Source: Mastigamoeba balamuthi
Lineage: Eukaryota > Evosea > Mastigamoebida > Mastigamoebidae
Length of the DNA: 64,000 bases
Direction: 5' to 3'
Assembly: GCA_902651635.1 (NCBI GenBank)
Contig: CACRSC010000021.1
Coordinates: 300,474-364,473 of the forward strand
The notes under the pieces are model-generated. The model had not been told where the DNA came from and did no database searches. It worked only from the letters and a program-made list of their open reading frames with translations. Made by a program: the position numbers and the translations under genes. How positions within the stretch are numbered: the first letter of the stretch is position 1; each line of letters opens with the position of its first letter. Positions 12,279-22,995 of this stretch are shown one piece after another.

Positions 12279-13218
12279 ATGCAATCGATGGTGGAGAGCC
12301 CCACCACAGACTTCGCGCCGACAGCGCTCGTTCTCGCACGGGCCCTGCACCCGCGGCTGGGCGCAGAGAGCCCGCTGTCGCTGCTGCCGCAGGAGCTGCT
12401 CGACGAGATCGCAGGGCTCGCGGTGGACCCGCCAGCGTGCAGGGTCGTCATGATCGGCGAGCCCGGCTCCGGCAACTGTGGGAACCCCCCTCGCCCGCCC
12501 CCGCCCTCGCACACGCGGTCCTCACACCCCCGCCCAGCGTCCCTGCTGGCGCGATTCGCGCACAACACGTTCGACCCCGTGTGGAGAAGGTCGTTTCGAC
12601 TTTTCATATGCGCGGAGTGCACTCAGCTGAGAAAAATAAAAACTCACGTCACTGCCCGCATAATTAACGGCGGCAGAACGATCGGAATCGAGTTCGAGAA
12701 CATCGGCGTAACGGTGCGCAGGAGGGTCGTGGAGCTGCAGGTCTGGGACGTGACGTGCAGGCTGCGGTCCGACCCCTGCTTCGAGTGGGAGGGCCCGTTG
12801 GGCAGCGCCGACGGAGTGATCATCACCGCCGACGTCTCGGATCCCAACTGGGAGCGCAACTGCAGGCAGTGGCACAAGGAGCTCGGCTGGTGCTGCTGCC
12901 CCCCTGGCGTCCCCGTCGTCATCGCATGTACGCCCACGCCTCGCGTTCACTGTCTGCTTCGCACTGCGGTTGAAAACGCTGTGTCAATTGATCCTATTTC
13001 GAATCGCAGGTACGAAAATCGACCGCAGAGTGGCCACGACGCGCGAGATCGTCAAGGTTGCGAGGGACCTGGGGTGCGTGGTGCACGAGACGAGCGCCAT
13101 GACGGGGGAGGGCGTGACGGCGACGTTCAACCATCTCGCGGAACTCATTGCGCAGCACCGCCTGGCGCTGAGCCTCGGGGACGAGATCACCGAAATGAAC
13201 GCCATACCCTCGCCATAG
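12279..13218 (+). CDS. Rab-like pseudo-GTPase with F-box-like N-terminus (paralog 1)
   Basis: Four exons: 12279-12477, 12538-12589, 12677-12927 and 13010-13218. The N-terminal ~50 residues carry an F-box-like stretch (SPLSLLPQELLDEIAGLAV) after HPRLG. A Rab-type G domain follows: G1 GEPGSGNSSLLARFA, switch I TIGIEF, G3 VWDVTC, a Rab-like ADVSD...NWERNCRQW helix, G4 TKID and G5 ETSA. The invariant P-loop lysine is Asn (GSGNS), and the DTAGQ catalytic glutamine region is DVTCR, so ordinary GTP hydrolysis is unlikely. There is no C-terminal prenylation cysteine. Intron positions match the paralog at 18442. It may be a nucleotide-insensitive adaptor, possibly a ubiquitin-ligase substrate receptor; that is inference. 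Confidence 0.75.
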
Positions 13219-15589
13219 ACAGAACACACCTCCACTGTCGACCCTGTTCTCTTCATGTGATGTACAGTCATCCACTCATTGCATACACACACACACACAC
13301 CTGCAATACACAGAGCGATTTTTCCTTGCAATTTGCCTGACGAGTGTCACAGGAGTTTTTGTTCGGAGGCTGCACAACGAGAGGTGTCTGTGGTCCGTGG
13401 GATTCTGATGCCATTTAATCGAACGGGACCGGCAAACGAATTAAGGATTTAAAAGAAGAGTTGGTAGTGTGTTTGCTCATACGGCTCTCACCTACTTACC
13501 CGGGACCGATTCCCGGCTTCGGAATTTTTACCCCTTTAGAGACTCACAAAATATTGGAACTACTGAACTGCTCTCAGTTGATTACTTTTTTGTGATTTTC
13601 CACAGCTAATCCTGTTACACCAGCACATAAAACCCTGGAATGATTCTCTTGTTAGTCAACAGCCAGCGGACCTGGAAGCTCACGAGGATCGCGTGGCTCT
13701 GCGACATGACAGTGCACATCTTCTGCACGGTCACGGTGGGCCAGTAGAGCACAGTGATGTTGATGCCATGTCCTTTCGTCACCATGCTCCATACCCTCGC
13801 CAATCGGCCCCAGGGCTGATAAGGCCCCTTCGTATCAGGCACTTGCCCATTATTCTATTCAGCCCCACTGGTAGCACTCCTCTCCTGTCCAGCACGCACC
13901 AGAGTGCACAGCGCAGTCTCCAGCAGCCACACCGATTCCCGTTTGCCTCACCACACAAGGGCTGCGGACTCAACTTTCTCGTGCAGGCCGGCAGCTGGAC
14001 ATGCGGGGGTCTCGCGGGCTCGTGATGGTGTCGGGGAACCCGAGTCAGCGGCTGCATGTGGGCACAACGTGGCGAACCTCCAGAGCCCGCAAGCCCGTGC
14101 CGGAAGCGGCTGCACGCCCCACCTCCTGAGAGCGGCAAGTTCCCCGCCGGCACGGGCCGTGGCACTGCGAGCTGCCTTCCTGTGTCCCGCTGCAAGTTCC
14201 TCTCCTCGGTCCCAGCGACTGCACTACCCAGCGCTACCTCCCGTGTTCACTACACCCGGGCGCACCGTCGTGGTGGCCATTACGTATCGACACTGTGCTC
14301 ATACCTCTACTGACAGAATAATGTTGCAATCATGTAGTGACGTCAAGCTTCAACAGGTGTTCGTGCGCGTGACGTGGCGTCGTATGGGTGCGCACGGTCC
14401 GTCGGTGTCGAGAGGCACAAGAGTCAGCGGCTGCATGTGGGCACAACGTGGCGAACCTCTGGAGTCTGCGAGCCCGCGCTGGAAGCGGCTGCACGCCCCA
14501 CCTCCTGAGAGCGGCAAGTTCCCCGCCGGCACGGGCCGTGGACTCAGAGTTGCCTTCCTGTGTCCCGCTGCAAGTTCCCCTCCTCAGCTCTCTGACGCCA
14601 CGGACCTGTCCCCTCGCCAGTCGATGTGGGGCTTCTCGCAAGGCTTCAAATCACTCATAGGTAATGTAGTTGGTGTGGTCTCACTGAAGTGGGTTGGCCG
14701 GGATTAACGTGGTTTCGTCAGGACGTGCCTGTTGGTGGTCGCCTACAGTCTCTACGGGGTCGATGACTCGCATATTGTGTTCATAGCGTAACGGTGTAGG
14801 CACTGCACTAGTTTCCACACACCCTTTGATGAGGGCGATGTTGTTCATAAGCAAACAAGGCTTGTTGTTTGGTGACACACCTGAGCTGCTCGTCCCACGT
14901 CCATTGCTGGGTGAACTCGGCCCCCTGAGCAGAAGTGTGAGCAATGACAAACTCAGCATTGGATCGCACGCCAGACATGAGAACGCGATGAGGCCCCCTC
15001 GAGTCAGACACGCGAATAGTGACTGCTCCACCAACTGCATGACAGCAGCCACTGTGAGCTTGTTTTTCCGCAGCTCATGGCCCTCGAGGACTCCGCCATT
15101 TCCTCTACAGACAGCACTCAATCACTGAGTACATGTGCCTGGTGGGCAGGTGAGAAGGTAACAGAATCTTCAAGCTTGCTTTATGCCTTTGTTGCACACC
15201 TGCAGTCAAACTGTATCAGATATCATTCAAGCAGGGAAGCAGTACAATGACAGTCATCATGCCATGTATGATGGTCTTTGGATCACGATAGGATCCCGAG
15301 ATGGTGGGAAGGTCCGCACCCCGCCGCCGCCGAAGGACGGCATCGGCGTCGGCATCGCAGACCCCACAATGTTGTGATTCGTGCTGCAGCTGTCGCAACT
15401 CGTTCTATATGTTTCGAGGAGTGTTCCCGCAACAGGAGTGGTCTCTCTCTCCGCGCCCAACGATCGCATTCGGCACTCGCTCTCGAGCCTACGCTCCTGT
15501 CCTCGGGCGTTTCCCTCTCGACGGTGGCGGCCTGTGCGTCGCACTGATTGCGCTGATCGCACAGCCAAGCCTACGCGGCGGCGCCTGCA
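13219..15589. other. Gene-poor spacer with low-confidence minus-strand segments
   Basis: This stretch has a (CA)n run at about 13288-13301 and no gene I can name. Minus-strand open segments at 13842-13615 and 15121-14681 have mixed hydrophobic and polar composition but no motif. The direct duplication described separately lies at 14.04-14.59 kb. The area looks like decaying or rapidly evolving sequence rather than normal coding DNA. Confidence 0.3.
14041..14586. repeat. Pair of ~170-bp diverged direct repeats
   Basis: Copies at about 14041-14213 and 14422-14586 share AGTCAGCGGCTGCATGTGGG, then GCACAACGTGGCGAACCTC, and a long run through the CGCCCCACCTCC and CCGCCGGCACGGGCC blocks to CCTTCCTGTGTCCCGCTG. 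Scattered substitutions and small indels separate the copies. About 210 bp of unrelated sequence lies between them. No transposon ends or target-site duplications are obvious. Confidence 0.8.
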
Positions 15590-16135
15590 TGAACGTTGGC
15601 CGCACTCTGCTGGCAGTGCGTCGCGGGCAGGCTCCAGTCGGAGCACAGGTCCGACGAGCTCGAGGCGCAGGACGCGGAGCACAGGGCCTGAGTCCTGCGC
15701 GGGCGCGGCTTTGCACGGCGCGGAGACCAGGGCGCAGGAGACCGAGCGAGCTCTCTCCGAGGCCAAGAGGCTGCTCGAGCGGGCGCGGAGGCAGCTCGTG
15801 ACCGCCGACGAGACGAGGACAGCGGCGGAGAACAGGGCGAGCGAACTCGAGACCAGAGTGGCGCGCGCGGAGGCCGTGAGCAGCTTGAGGTGGCCAAGGA
15901 GGCGGCGAACCTGCTGGTCATGGACAAGGGCGTACTCGTCGACGCGGCGGCGGTCAGGGATACGTTCCCGAGGCTGCACGCGGCGAAGGTCTACAGCATC
16001 GTCAAGAACTTCCACGCCGACGACTTCGGCAAGAAGCCCGCCGATAGCAGCAAAGTCGATGCCGTCGCCCAGCATCTCAGGCAGTGTCGCGACCCGCCCG
16101 TGACGGTGCTCGACCCGAGGCAGCACCAGCTCTGA
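15590..16135 (+). pseudogene. Decayed coiled-coil / DIL-tail (myosin-V-like) fragment
   Basis: Coiled-coil residues (RLQSEHRSDELEAQDAEHRA, then ETRAQETERALSEAKRLLER) are followed by EQLEVAKEAANLLVMDKGVL and a C-terminal block DTFPRLHAAKVYSIVKNFHA. That last block resembles the end of a dilute (DIL) cargo-binding tail as in class V/XI myosins. The coil is cut by an in-frame stop and needs two frame changes with no convincing splice sites, and no motor domain lies upstream. It is most simply a truncated host pseudogene. The final ~80 codons (15890-16135) remain open, so a short spliced gene is a less likely alternative. Confidence 0.45.
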
Positions 16136-16661
16136 GCAGCTGGGCAGCTCAGGCGAACTGGATTGACCAGGGGATGAACGCACGTGCCGCTCGCAAGTGA
16201 ATGACAAACGTTCTTCAAAAGAAGCAACTCCGCAGTTGGGGTTGTGTGAGTTGCTCGGAGAGCTACATCATGAAGGAACATTCAGTGTGACGGCAATATC
16301 TGAGGAAAGGCGGTTGAGTGCTGATGTCAGGCACGACTCTTTTGAGTTTGTTGGTTGTACCGACACTGTGCCTTTCGGCCCTCCCTTGGCCACACCCAGC
16401 CCGTTCATTTTTTAATATGATCGGGTTCAGGGGGCACGGTGGCTATCTTCCACAGGGTGCTACACGCACTGGTTGTGTGTTAGCTGTTTCAGGTCAGCGA
16501 TTCCGGGAATCGCTGCCAAGTGTTGGTTGGCTGAAATAGCTACAACATTGGGAAGTGCCTGAAGCACACAGGCATTCCCTGTTAGCACTCCTCCCTTTTC
16601 CCAAACCCAGAGGTGTATTGCATGGTTTCCTTTCCCGAGGGAATGCCAGAAACACAGTTCC
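16136..16661. other. Spacer, nothing recognised
   Basis: This 526-bp stretch has lower GC and no coding frame with the codon bias of the neighbouring genes. I recognise no RNA gene or repeat in it. Confidence 0.4.
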
Positions 16662-18381
16662 TTATTGCTTCCAACGCTTGAGATCCAGGGGCAGAGACAC
16701 TGAGACACTAAAGTTGCTGCTGACGCTGATGATTGGCGATGATACAAAATTGGTCACATTGATATACCCACCACGAGGCAGTGAGGTCACGGATGCGTAG
16801 TAGTGCTCCACAAGCGTGAGAAGGAACTCCGATACTGCCTTCTTCCTCTGAGCCTTGAAAGTGTCACTCCCGAGATCGAAATGAAAGCGCTGTCCGAGAA
16901 TCTGAGCATTCCGCGAATTGATGGAGTTGAAGCATGGACCTGCACGTGCAACAAATGTGCTCAAAATTGTGAGGTTTTGGCGCAGTATCTGCAGGCAATC
17001 TAGAGACAATGGAATCGTGATCTCGGCAGAGTCCACAATGCACACAGGCAAATCAATGGGGGATTGCGTAGCAATGACCTGAAGATCGTAGGATAGGGGT
17101 TCCTGGGCCTTGAAGAAGTCTGCCAACTTATAGAGTACACACAGCTGCAGCGAATAAGATGCGGTTTTTGCATCCCCTTCATTCGACAGTTGAAGGCACA
17201 CCATCGCACCACGCTCGCCTTGCATCGAACGAGCATCACTGATCATCGTGCACCACTTGTCTTTCGTGGAAATACTCAGATTCCGCATGCTTTTGAGAAT
17301 GCGATAGCCTTCTGGGCGAATGAGCTCTGAACATCTTACAGGTAAATGCTCGTACAGTTGCCGATGGACTCGAGTGAGGCATCTACCCCGAACTCTCTGT
17401 TCATCAGCTTCGTCATCGATCTGGTGATACACAGCACATAATATGCACTGTTGGCTGAATTCCGAACGAGCTCAATCACATGAGGATCTGGTGATATCGA
17501 GCACACAGACAGCATTACCTGAGGGGACAGAAGAGTGATGCGGACAGCGCGTGATACACGCAACAAGGAGCACACAGTCGTTACCCACTCAGAAACACTC
17601 TGGAGTTTCTGAAGATAATTCTCAGAGGTTATGCTCCGGCCCTGGCTCTGCTTCACGGCGAAGCGAACCTCGTCCAGCTGGCAATGGCGGTGTGCAGAAG
17701 ACGGCCGAGGACACACTCAGCAACAACGGTATGTGCGAGGATGAGCTCCCCATTGAAGCTGCTCCTCGTCCATGCATTCTTCTGGCTGCTCATCTGACAC
17801 CTTGAGTAACTGAATAACAATGCCCTTTTTTGAATCTTCACACACAATTGAGAGTATGATTTCTTTCAATGTGAGGATAAATCTGATGAGATATTCTGAA
17901 CCTGGTTCCAACAGACATGCACCACATGGGGAGAGACCGATCAATCGCTCAGGATGTTGGATGCCTGGTGCACTATTTTAACCGAACACTGTGGTTGCAG
18001 GAGGCCTAGGACAAAAAGTTGACATTTTCCTGAGTGTTCTGGCAGGAAAAAGGAAAACCGTTTTTATGACACAGACCCCTCCCGCAATCGTGCTAATGTA
18101 ACCGGCCGCATAACTAGCCATGTGGGCATCCTGCTGTATCATTGACAACGTGCAAACATAAAGAAAAAGTGAGCAAATCTGAAAATAGTCGCTCTGATGA
18201 AGGCACTGCAAATGGGCAGCATGAGGGCACGGACCTCTGGAAGCAGCTTCAAGGGGGAGCTCGTCCTTCTGCATTCCGTGAATCTACAGTGAATCCGCTG
18301 GCTGTCAGGGTTCAGTGCGAGCTCTGTTGTGCGTATGCCATGACAGTGTCGTCCCGCAACTACGCAACGCACCTCCTCCAC
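16662..18381 (-). CDS. Unrecognised multi-exon protein, possibly membrane-associated
   Basis: Successive minus-strand segments have coding character. They are 18381-18139 (Cys/His-containing start, VRCVVAGRHCHGIRT), a hydrophobic block near 18200-18080 (ICSLFLYVCTLSMI; SYAAGYISTIAGGVCVI), 17944-17720 (EYLIRFILTLKEIILSIV), 17716-17370 (SENYLQKLQSVSEWVTTVCS) and 17340-16662 (RPEGYRILKSMRNLSISTKD...LDCLQILRQNLTILSTFV). They read as exons of one protein of roughly 500-600 residues. Composition is markedly more AT-rich than the conserved genes. No catalytic motif or family is recognisable and the splice sites are not resolved. It could be lineage-specific or horizontally acquired. Confidence 0.35.
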
Positions 18382-18441
18382 AATATCTTCACGATATAGT
18401 TCGATTCGTTGATTTTAAGCTCTATATCTTAACCAATTCGA

Positions 18442-19360
18442 ATGGACGATCAGCATCGAGACTTCCGTTCGACAGTCCTTGTTCTTGCTCGTGCTATGCA
18501 CCCGCGTTTGGGGACTGAGAGCCCACTGCGCCTGCTCCCTCAGTCCGTGATCGGCGAGATCGCACAGCTGGCAGTGGAGCCTGTGCTCTGCAGGGTCATC
18601 ATGATCGGAGAGCCCGGATCTGGCAACAGTGACCCAGCACTCAGCAGCCTCCCCCCCCACACACACACTCACTGACACGATGACCTCCAGGTTCCCTTCT
18701 TGCGCGATTCGCACGAGATTCGTTCGATCCGGTGTGGAGACGGTGCGCCGATGGAAGTTGCACAGCGGACGGGCACTTGGTGGACTGACCACCATGAGCT
18801 CAGGACGATCGGAGTGGAGTTCGAGAGCGTTGTCGTGCCTGTGGGGATGAGGAGCGTGAAGCTGCAGATATGGGACGTGGCCTGCAGGGAGAGGTACAGG
18901 GCAGCGTGGGAGAGGCCTCTGACGAGGGCAGGCGCAGTCGTTGTCACTGTTGACGTGTCGGCGCCCGAGTGGGAGCGCAACTGCCGCCAGTGGTACAAGG
19001 AGCTTGAGCGCTGCTGCTGCCCTCCAGATGTGCCTGTGGTCATTGCCGGTCAGTTCCTCTCTTCCCGACTCGCCTGCAAACTCTCCTGACCAACACGCTG
19101 GGGCACTGCTAGCAACGAAGACGGACTGCAGGGTTGTTACCACGGGCGAGGTCGATGCTGTGGCTCGCGAGCTGGGATGCGCACTGCACGAGACCAGTGC
19201 AAGGACTGGGGAGGGTGTGGCCGAGACCTTCACCCACCTGGCCAAACTCTTTGTCCAGCACATAGCGAGGGTGGAGAGGGAGGTGTCCGAACAGGCAGCA
19301 GCTGCGCCAATCACTTTTCCTCTATCACTCGTTGGGCGCCTCGAATGCAATGTCCTGTAA
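18442..19360 (+). CDS. Rab-like pseudo-GTPase with F-box-like N-terminus (paralog 2)
   Basis: Paralog of the gene at 12279, with the same exon structure: 18442-18628, 18691-18742, 18804-19048 and 19113-19360. The N-terminus repeats LARAMHPRLGTESPLRLLPQ. The G domain has GEPGSGNSSLLARFA (Asn again replacing the P-loop lysine), TIGVEFESV, IWDVACRER (no DTAGQ), DVSAPEWERNCRQW, TKTD and ETSA. The C-terminal tail is longer (~40 residues) and ends ...LECNVL, with a single cysteine four from the end that could conceivably be lipidated. Conservation of the same lost residues in both paralogs argues for selection on a non-canonical function rather than simple decay. Introns 2 and 3 are short and degenerate. 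Confidence 0.75.
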
Positions 19361-19573
19361 TGCTGGTTTGCGCTGAGGCGTCTGCGAGTACGTTGTGCGA
19401 CATGGGTTGCCGGCTGCTTAGAACTCCGAGTGCGCTCCGTGCCGGCCATCAACGCCTCAACGCCCACTACGGCATTACTGTAACGACACCCACACAGAGG
19501 CTCCAGCACAAAGAAGCACCATGCCAAAACAATGCGAGTAGGCGGTAGGCACACTGTGTTTATTGCGGGCTCA

Positions 19574-22500
19574 TTACTTCTGGAGCGCGGCAAGCCTGTC
19601 GGCAATGTAGCTCTTGTCGATCGTCGTGCAGCGGTTCTGCAGCGACTGGAGCACGTCGGCCCTCTTGCCCTTGAACGCCGCGTCGGCCGCGTCCCTCCAA
19701 CGCCCGATCCTCACAAAGTACTGTGCCCTCGAGCCCACGTCCTCGATCTTGCAGATGTACTTGGCGGCCTCCTCGGGCACGCCGCCCTCGATGCCGACGT
19801 CCGCGAACGGCTCCCACCCCACGGGCGACTTCTTCTCCCTCGCCAGGCGCTCGAGCGCCACGAACTTGGCGACGGGGTCGTGCTGCTGGCGGATGGCCTT
19901 GAGGCGCAGGTGCCAGTACATGCGGTCCGTCAGCTTGAAGTCCGAGCGGATGCGCGCGGCCTGCTTCTCGGCGCCCATGCCCAGCAGCTTCAGCACCGTC
20001 TCGGTCAGCGTGAGCCCGAAGAAGCGCTCGCGCGACTGCTCCTCAAACTCCATCTGCAGCACGTGCAGCCGCAGCTGCTCCTCGGTCATGCGCGCCTCAA
20101 ACGCCGTCTCCTTGTCGCGCGAGTACGTGTCGGCGGCCCTGCGGAGGTCCTCGACGAGGCCCTCGTAGTCGGTGCGCTGGTACGCGTCCCACACGAACTC
20201 GCCCGCGAGCTCGGCCGTCTGGTTGAGCGTCTTGTACACGCGCTTGGCCATCTCGCGGTCGCTCTGCTTGCACAGGTTGGCGAACAGCTCCACCGCGACG
20301 GGCCACGCGCGGAAGATCTCGAAGAAGTCGTTGGGCCTCGACTCCCGCAGCCGCAACAGAACGAGGTACACTGAGCAGCACCGTGTTAGACAACGCACAA
20401 AGCGAGGCCTCCCCACCCCACCCCCTGGGTGGCGACGCACTGAGGTCAGTGTCTCCGCACTCGACGGCCTTGGCCAGGGCGACCTCGTCGCGGCCCATCT
20501 CGAGCAGCAGGGGGACCTGGTCTGCAGCCTTGGGCTCGTGGTCCAGCAGCTGTGGAACCCTCGTCATGTTAGGAAGGGGAGGGGGCCTGCTGGTGCATCT
20601 GCCGTGAGAGGGATACGGACGCGTGTGGCGAGGTCGGTGCGCTTGGCTTGGTGGGCCGCGGAGGCGATGTAGGCGTAGGAGATGCCCGGCGTGTCCTTGA
20701 GCATCTCGAAGATCTGCTCGCTGATGGCCATCTCGTCGCCGGGAGACCGCACCTTCTCGCACGCCCACTCCATCACCACCCTCTGCATCGGCACCCTCAT
20801 GTACTTGCTGCCGCCACACACAGTCAGTTTCAACACGGAAGAACACAGTCGACAAACCCGCCGCAATACGCGAAACACAGCACAGACAACGTGGGGCCTG
20901 AGATTCGAAGGAGCAGGCGCAGGCAACGCACCAGATGCGCAGCGCGAGGAGATGGTGGTGGTGGACGACGAGGCGGTCGATGAGCCCGTCGAGCTTGAGG
21001 ACCTGGTACTGGCCGTACGTCACCGGGAAGCCGACCTCGAAGTTCCTGACCGCGTTGAGCACGCGCAGCGCCCGGCACATGCCCACGAACTTGTCCGACT
21101 GGTAGCTCTCGTCAAACGACTTGCCGAAGGCCGCCGCGCGCAGCAGGGCCCGCTGCGACGCGTGGTTGAACTCGTGCGCGGCCGCCTCGACGCACGTGTC
21201 GACTGCCGCCGGCAGCTGGTCGCGCAGCTCGCGGATCTTCTCGTCCGCCTTGGGGCTCTTGCTCTCAAAGTCCTCGAGCGCGCTGAACAGCATCGCCCCG
21301 GGCGCTATGGACCCGATGTTGAAGATCTGCTCCGTCGGCCCCGGGACGCACTCGAGGAACTCGGACGTCTCGTTGGTAACGATGCGCAGCCCGTCCACCT
21401 CGGAGAACATGTACGGGGGCACGTCGTACGCATACCTGCACGCCGCACAGAGAGCGCTCAGCCAAAACGCCCGCTGCCCGCGCGTGTGGGGGGGGACGCA
21501 GGAGGGCACAGACTTGATAAAGTCGCCGCCGGGGCCCACGACGAGCATGATCTTGTCCCAGTAGAGCACGACAGAGGCGCCGCCGCACCAGGCCATCTGC
21601 TCGGGCGGCACCTGCGACCCCGTGTCGAACTCGACGAGCGTCGCGCCAAAGTCGGCGGAGCTCACCGTCAGCTTGCCCGTGGCCGCCGAGAAGCAGGCAA
21701 GCGCCGTGCCCTTGGGGCTCGCGCACATGAGCGAGTAGGGCCCGCCCGTCGCCGCGTCGACGCTGCGCGGCGCGCCCGAGCCGTCGACGCAGACGACGCC
21801 GCCCGCGTCGGTCGCAAGAAGCACTGTGGGCACCGCGCCAAGCACGGGGTCCGCCGCGGGCAGCGCAAGCCACGCAAGGGGCAGCGTCGTGAGGCCCGTG
21901 TCGCCAAGCCGGTACACGTCCGGGCGCGGGGACTCGAACTGGGCGGGAGGGGGATTGTTGTTGTCTCCCCGTGAGCGTGGGGAGGCAATTCCAGGAATCC
22001 ATGCAGGCAAAAGCAATCGGGGGCAGCAATCAGGGGACGCGAGCTGCGCACCTCTGTGGCGCAGATGAGCGAGCAGCTCGTCGTGAGGGCGACGACGCCC
22101 GCGGGCCAGAAGCGGCACTGGAAGACATGGTCGCCGCTGGGGAGCTCCGAGGCGAGCGAGAGGCTCGAGACGAGCTTGCCGTGCACGTCGTAGACGAACA
22201 CGCCGCCGGCCCTGGCCAGCAGCAGCAGCAGCAGCGTCACAACGCGTCATCGCAGGCATTTCGCCCAGAGCGGGGAAATGGCGGTGGGTACGCACTCGTT
22301 CACGCAGACGAGCCTGTCCCTGTCGATCCACGACGTGCCCACGTTCCTCCCCTTGTCCCACTGCAGCCAAGGCCCGGGTGAGCGGCCACGGCAGGGGAGA
22401 AAATGTCAGTTCCAGTTTCAGATTCAATTGAGACAGAAATAAGAAGCGGAGAGCGCACGACGATGGCCGTCAGGAGCTTGCCGCTCGCGGTGAATATCTT

Positions 22501-22827
22501 GATCAGCGGGCGAGCGTGGTCGTTGATGAGCTGGATCTTGCTCTCGTCCCTCAGCACGGCTGCAGGGGGTGACGTTGTGAGTCATCGGGAGGGAGGCAGA
22601 TATTTGTGGAATCTCGCAGGTGGATTCCCGAATCTGCAGGTACCTATGGGACCGCCATTTGGCGCGGCGTAGGCGACGCTGCGGCCGAGGTCTACGCCCG
22701 ACCACATCATGCGGTACGTCTCCACACGGCGGTAGTACTTGTCCGCGAGCTTGTGCCACGACCCGCACTGCGTACTCAGGTTCATCAACGCTGTCGACAT
22801 CTTGCCCGCGCGCTCTGTCTCTTCCAC
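19574..22827 (-). CDS. VPS16: VPS16, core subunit of HOPS/CORVET tethering complexes
   Basis: Acts in endosome and lysosome fusion by bridging Rab-bound membranes and SNAREs. The N-terminal motif DKYYRRVETYRMMWSGVDL, followed by AAPNGGPI and (after an intron) AVLRDESKIQLINDHARP, matches the Vps16 N-terminal beta-propeller. The middle includes VVLYWDKIMLVVGPGGDF, an intron, then PYMFSEVDGLRIVTNE. The alpha-solenoid C-terminus has KFVALERLAREKKSPVGWEP and EEAAKYICKIEDVG, diagnostic of Vps16. About eight introns interrupt it. Start ATG 22827 or an in-frame ATG at 22800; the stop ends at 19574. It is divergently arranged with the ubiquitin-like-LSM4 gene, sharing about 170 bp of spacer. Confidence 0.92.
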
Positions 22828-22899
22828 CGCGCCTGCGAGCCCTCAGTGTGCGCGCCGATGTCTCTTCGGTGTCCACAACCAAGGGGGTAGAATCTGCTC

Positions 22900-22907
22900 G
22901 AGATACC
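22900..22907 (+). promoter_or_regulatory. GAGATACC element in the VPS16 / Ubl-LSM4 divergent promoter
   Basis: A GAGATAcC variant of the window-wide motif lies 89 bp upstream of the Ubl-LSM4 ATG and 73 bp upstream of the VPS16 start, so it could serve both genes. Confidence 0.3.
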
Positions 22908-22995
22908 ATCGGAAAATCTACACGTCACGCGGAAGAGATTTTTGCTCTGCTTTCAAAGAGCACAAACAGCGCAACACACCGGGCGCGCGCGCGAG

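Noticed and set aside
13470-13540. Possible tRNA-like segment with GGGACCGATTCCCGG
   Set aside because: No complete cloverleaf can be drawn; the acceptor halves do not pair.
15257-16207. 316-codon minus-strand open frame
   Set aside because: No domain or codon-bias support; the plus strand carries the recognisable coil and DIL-like end.
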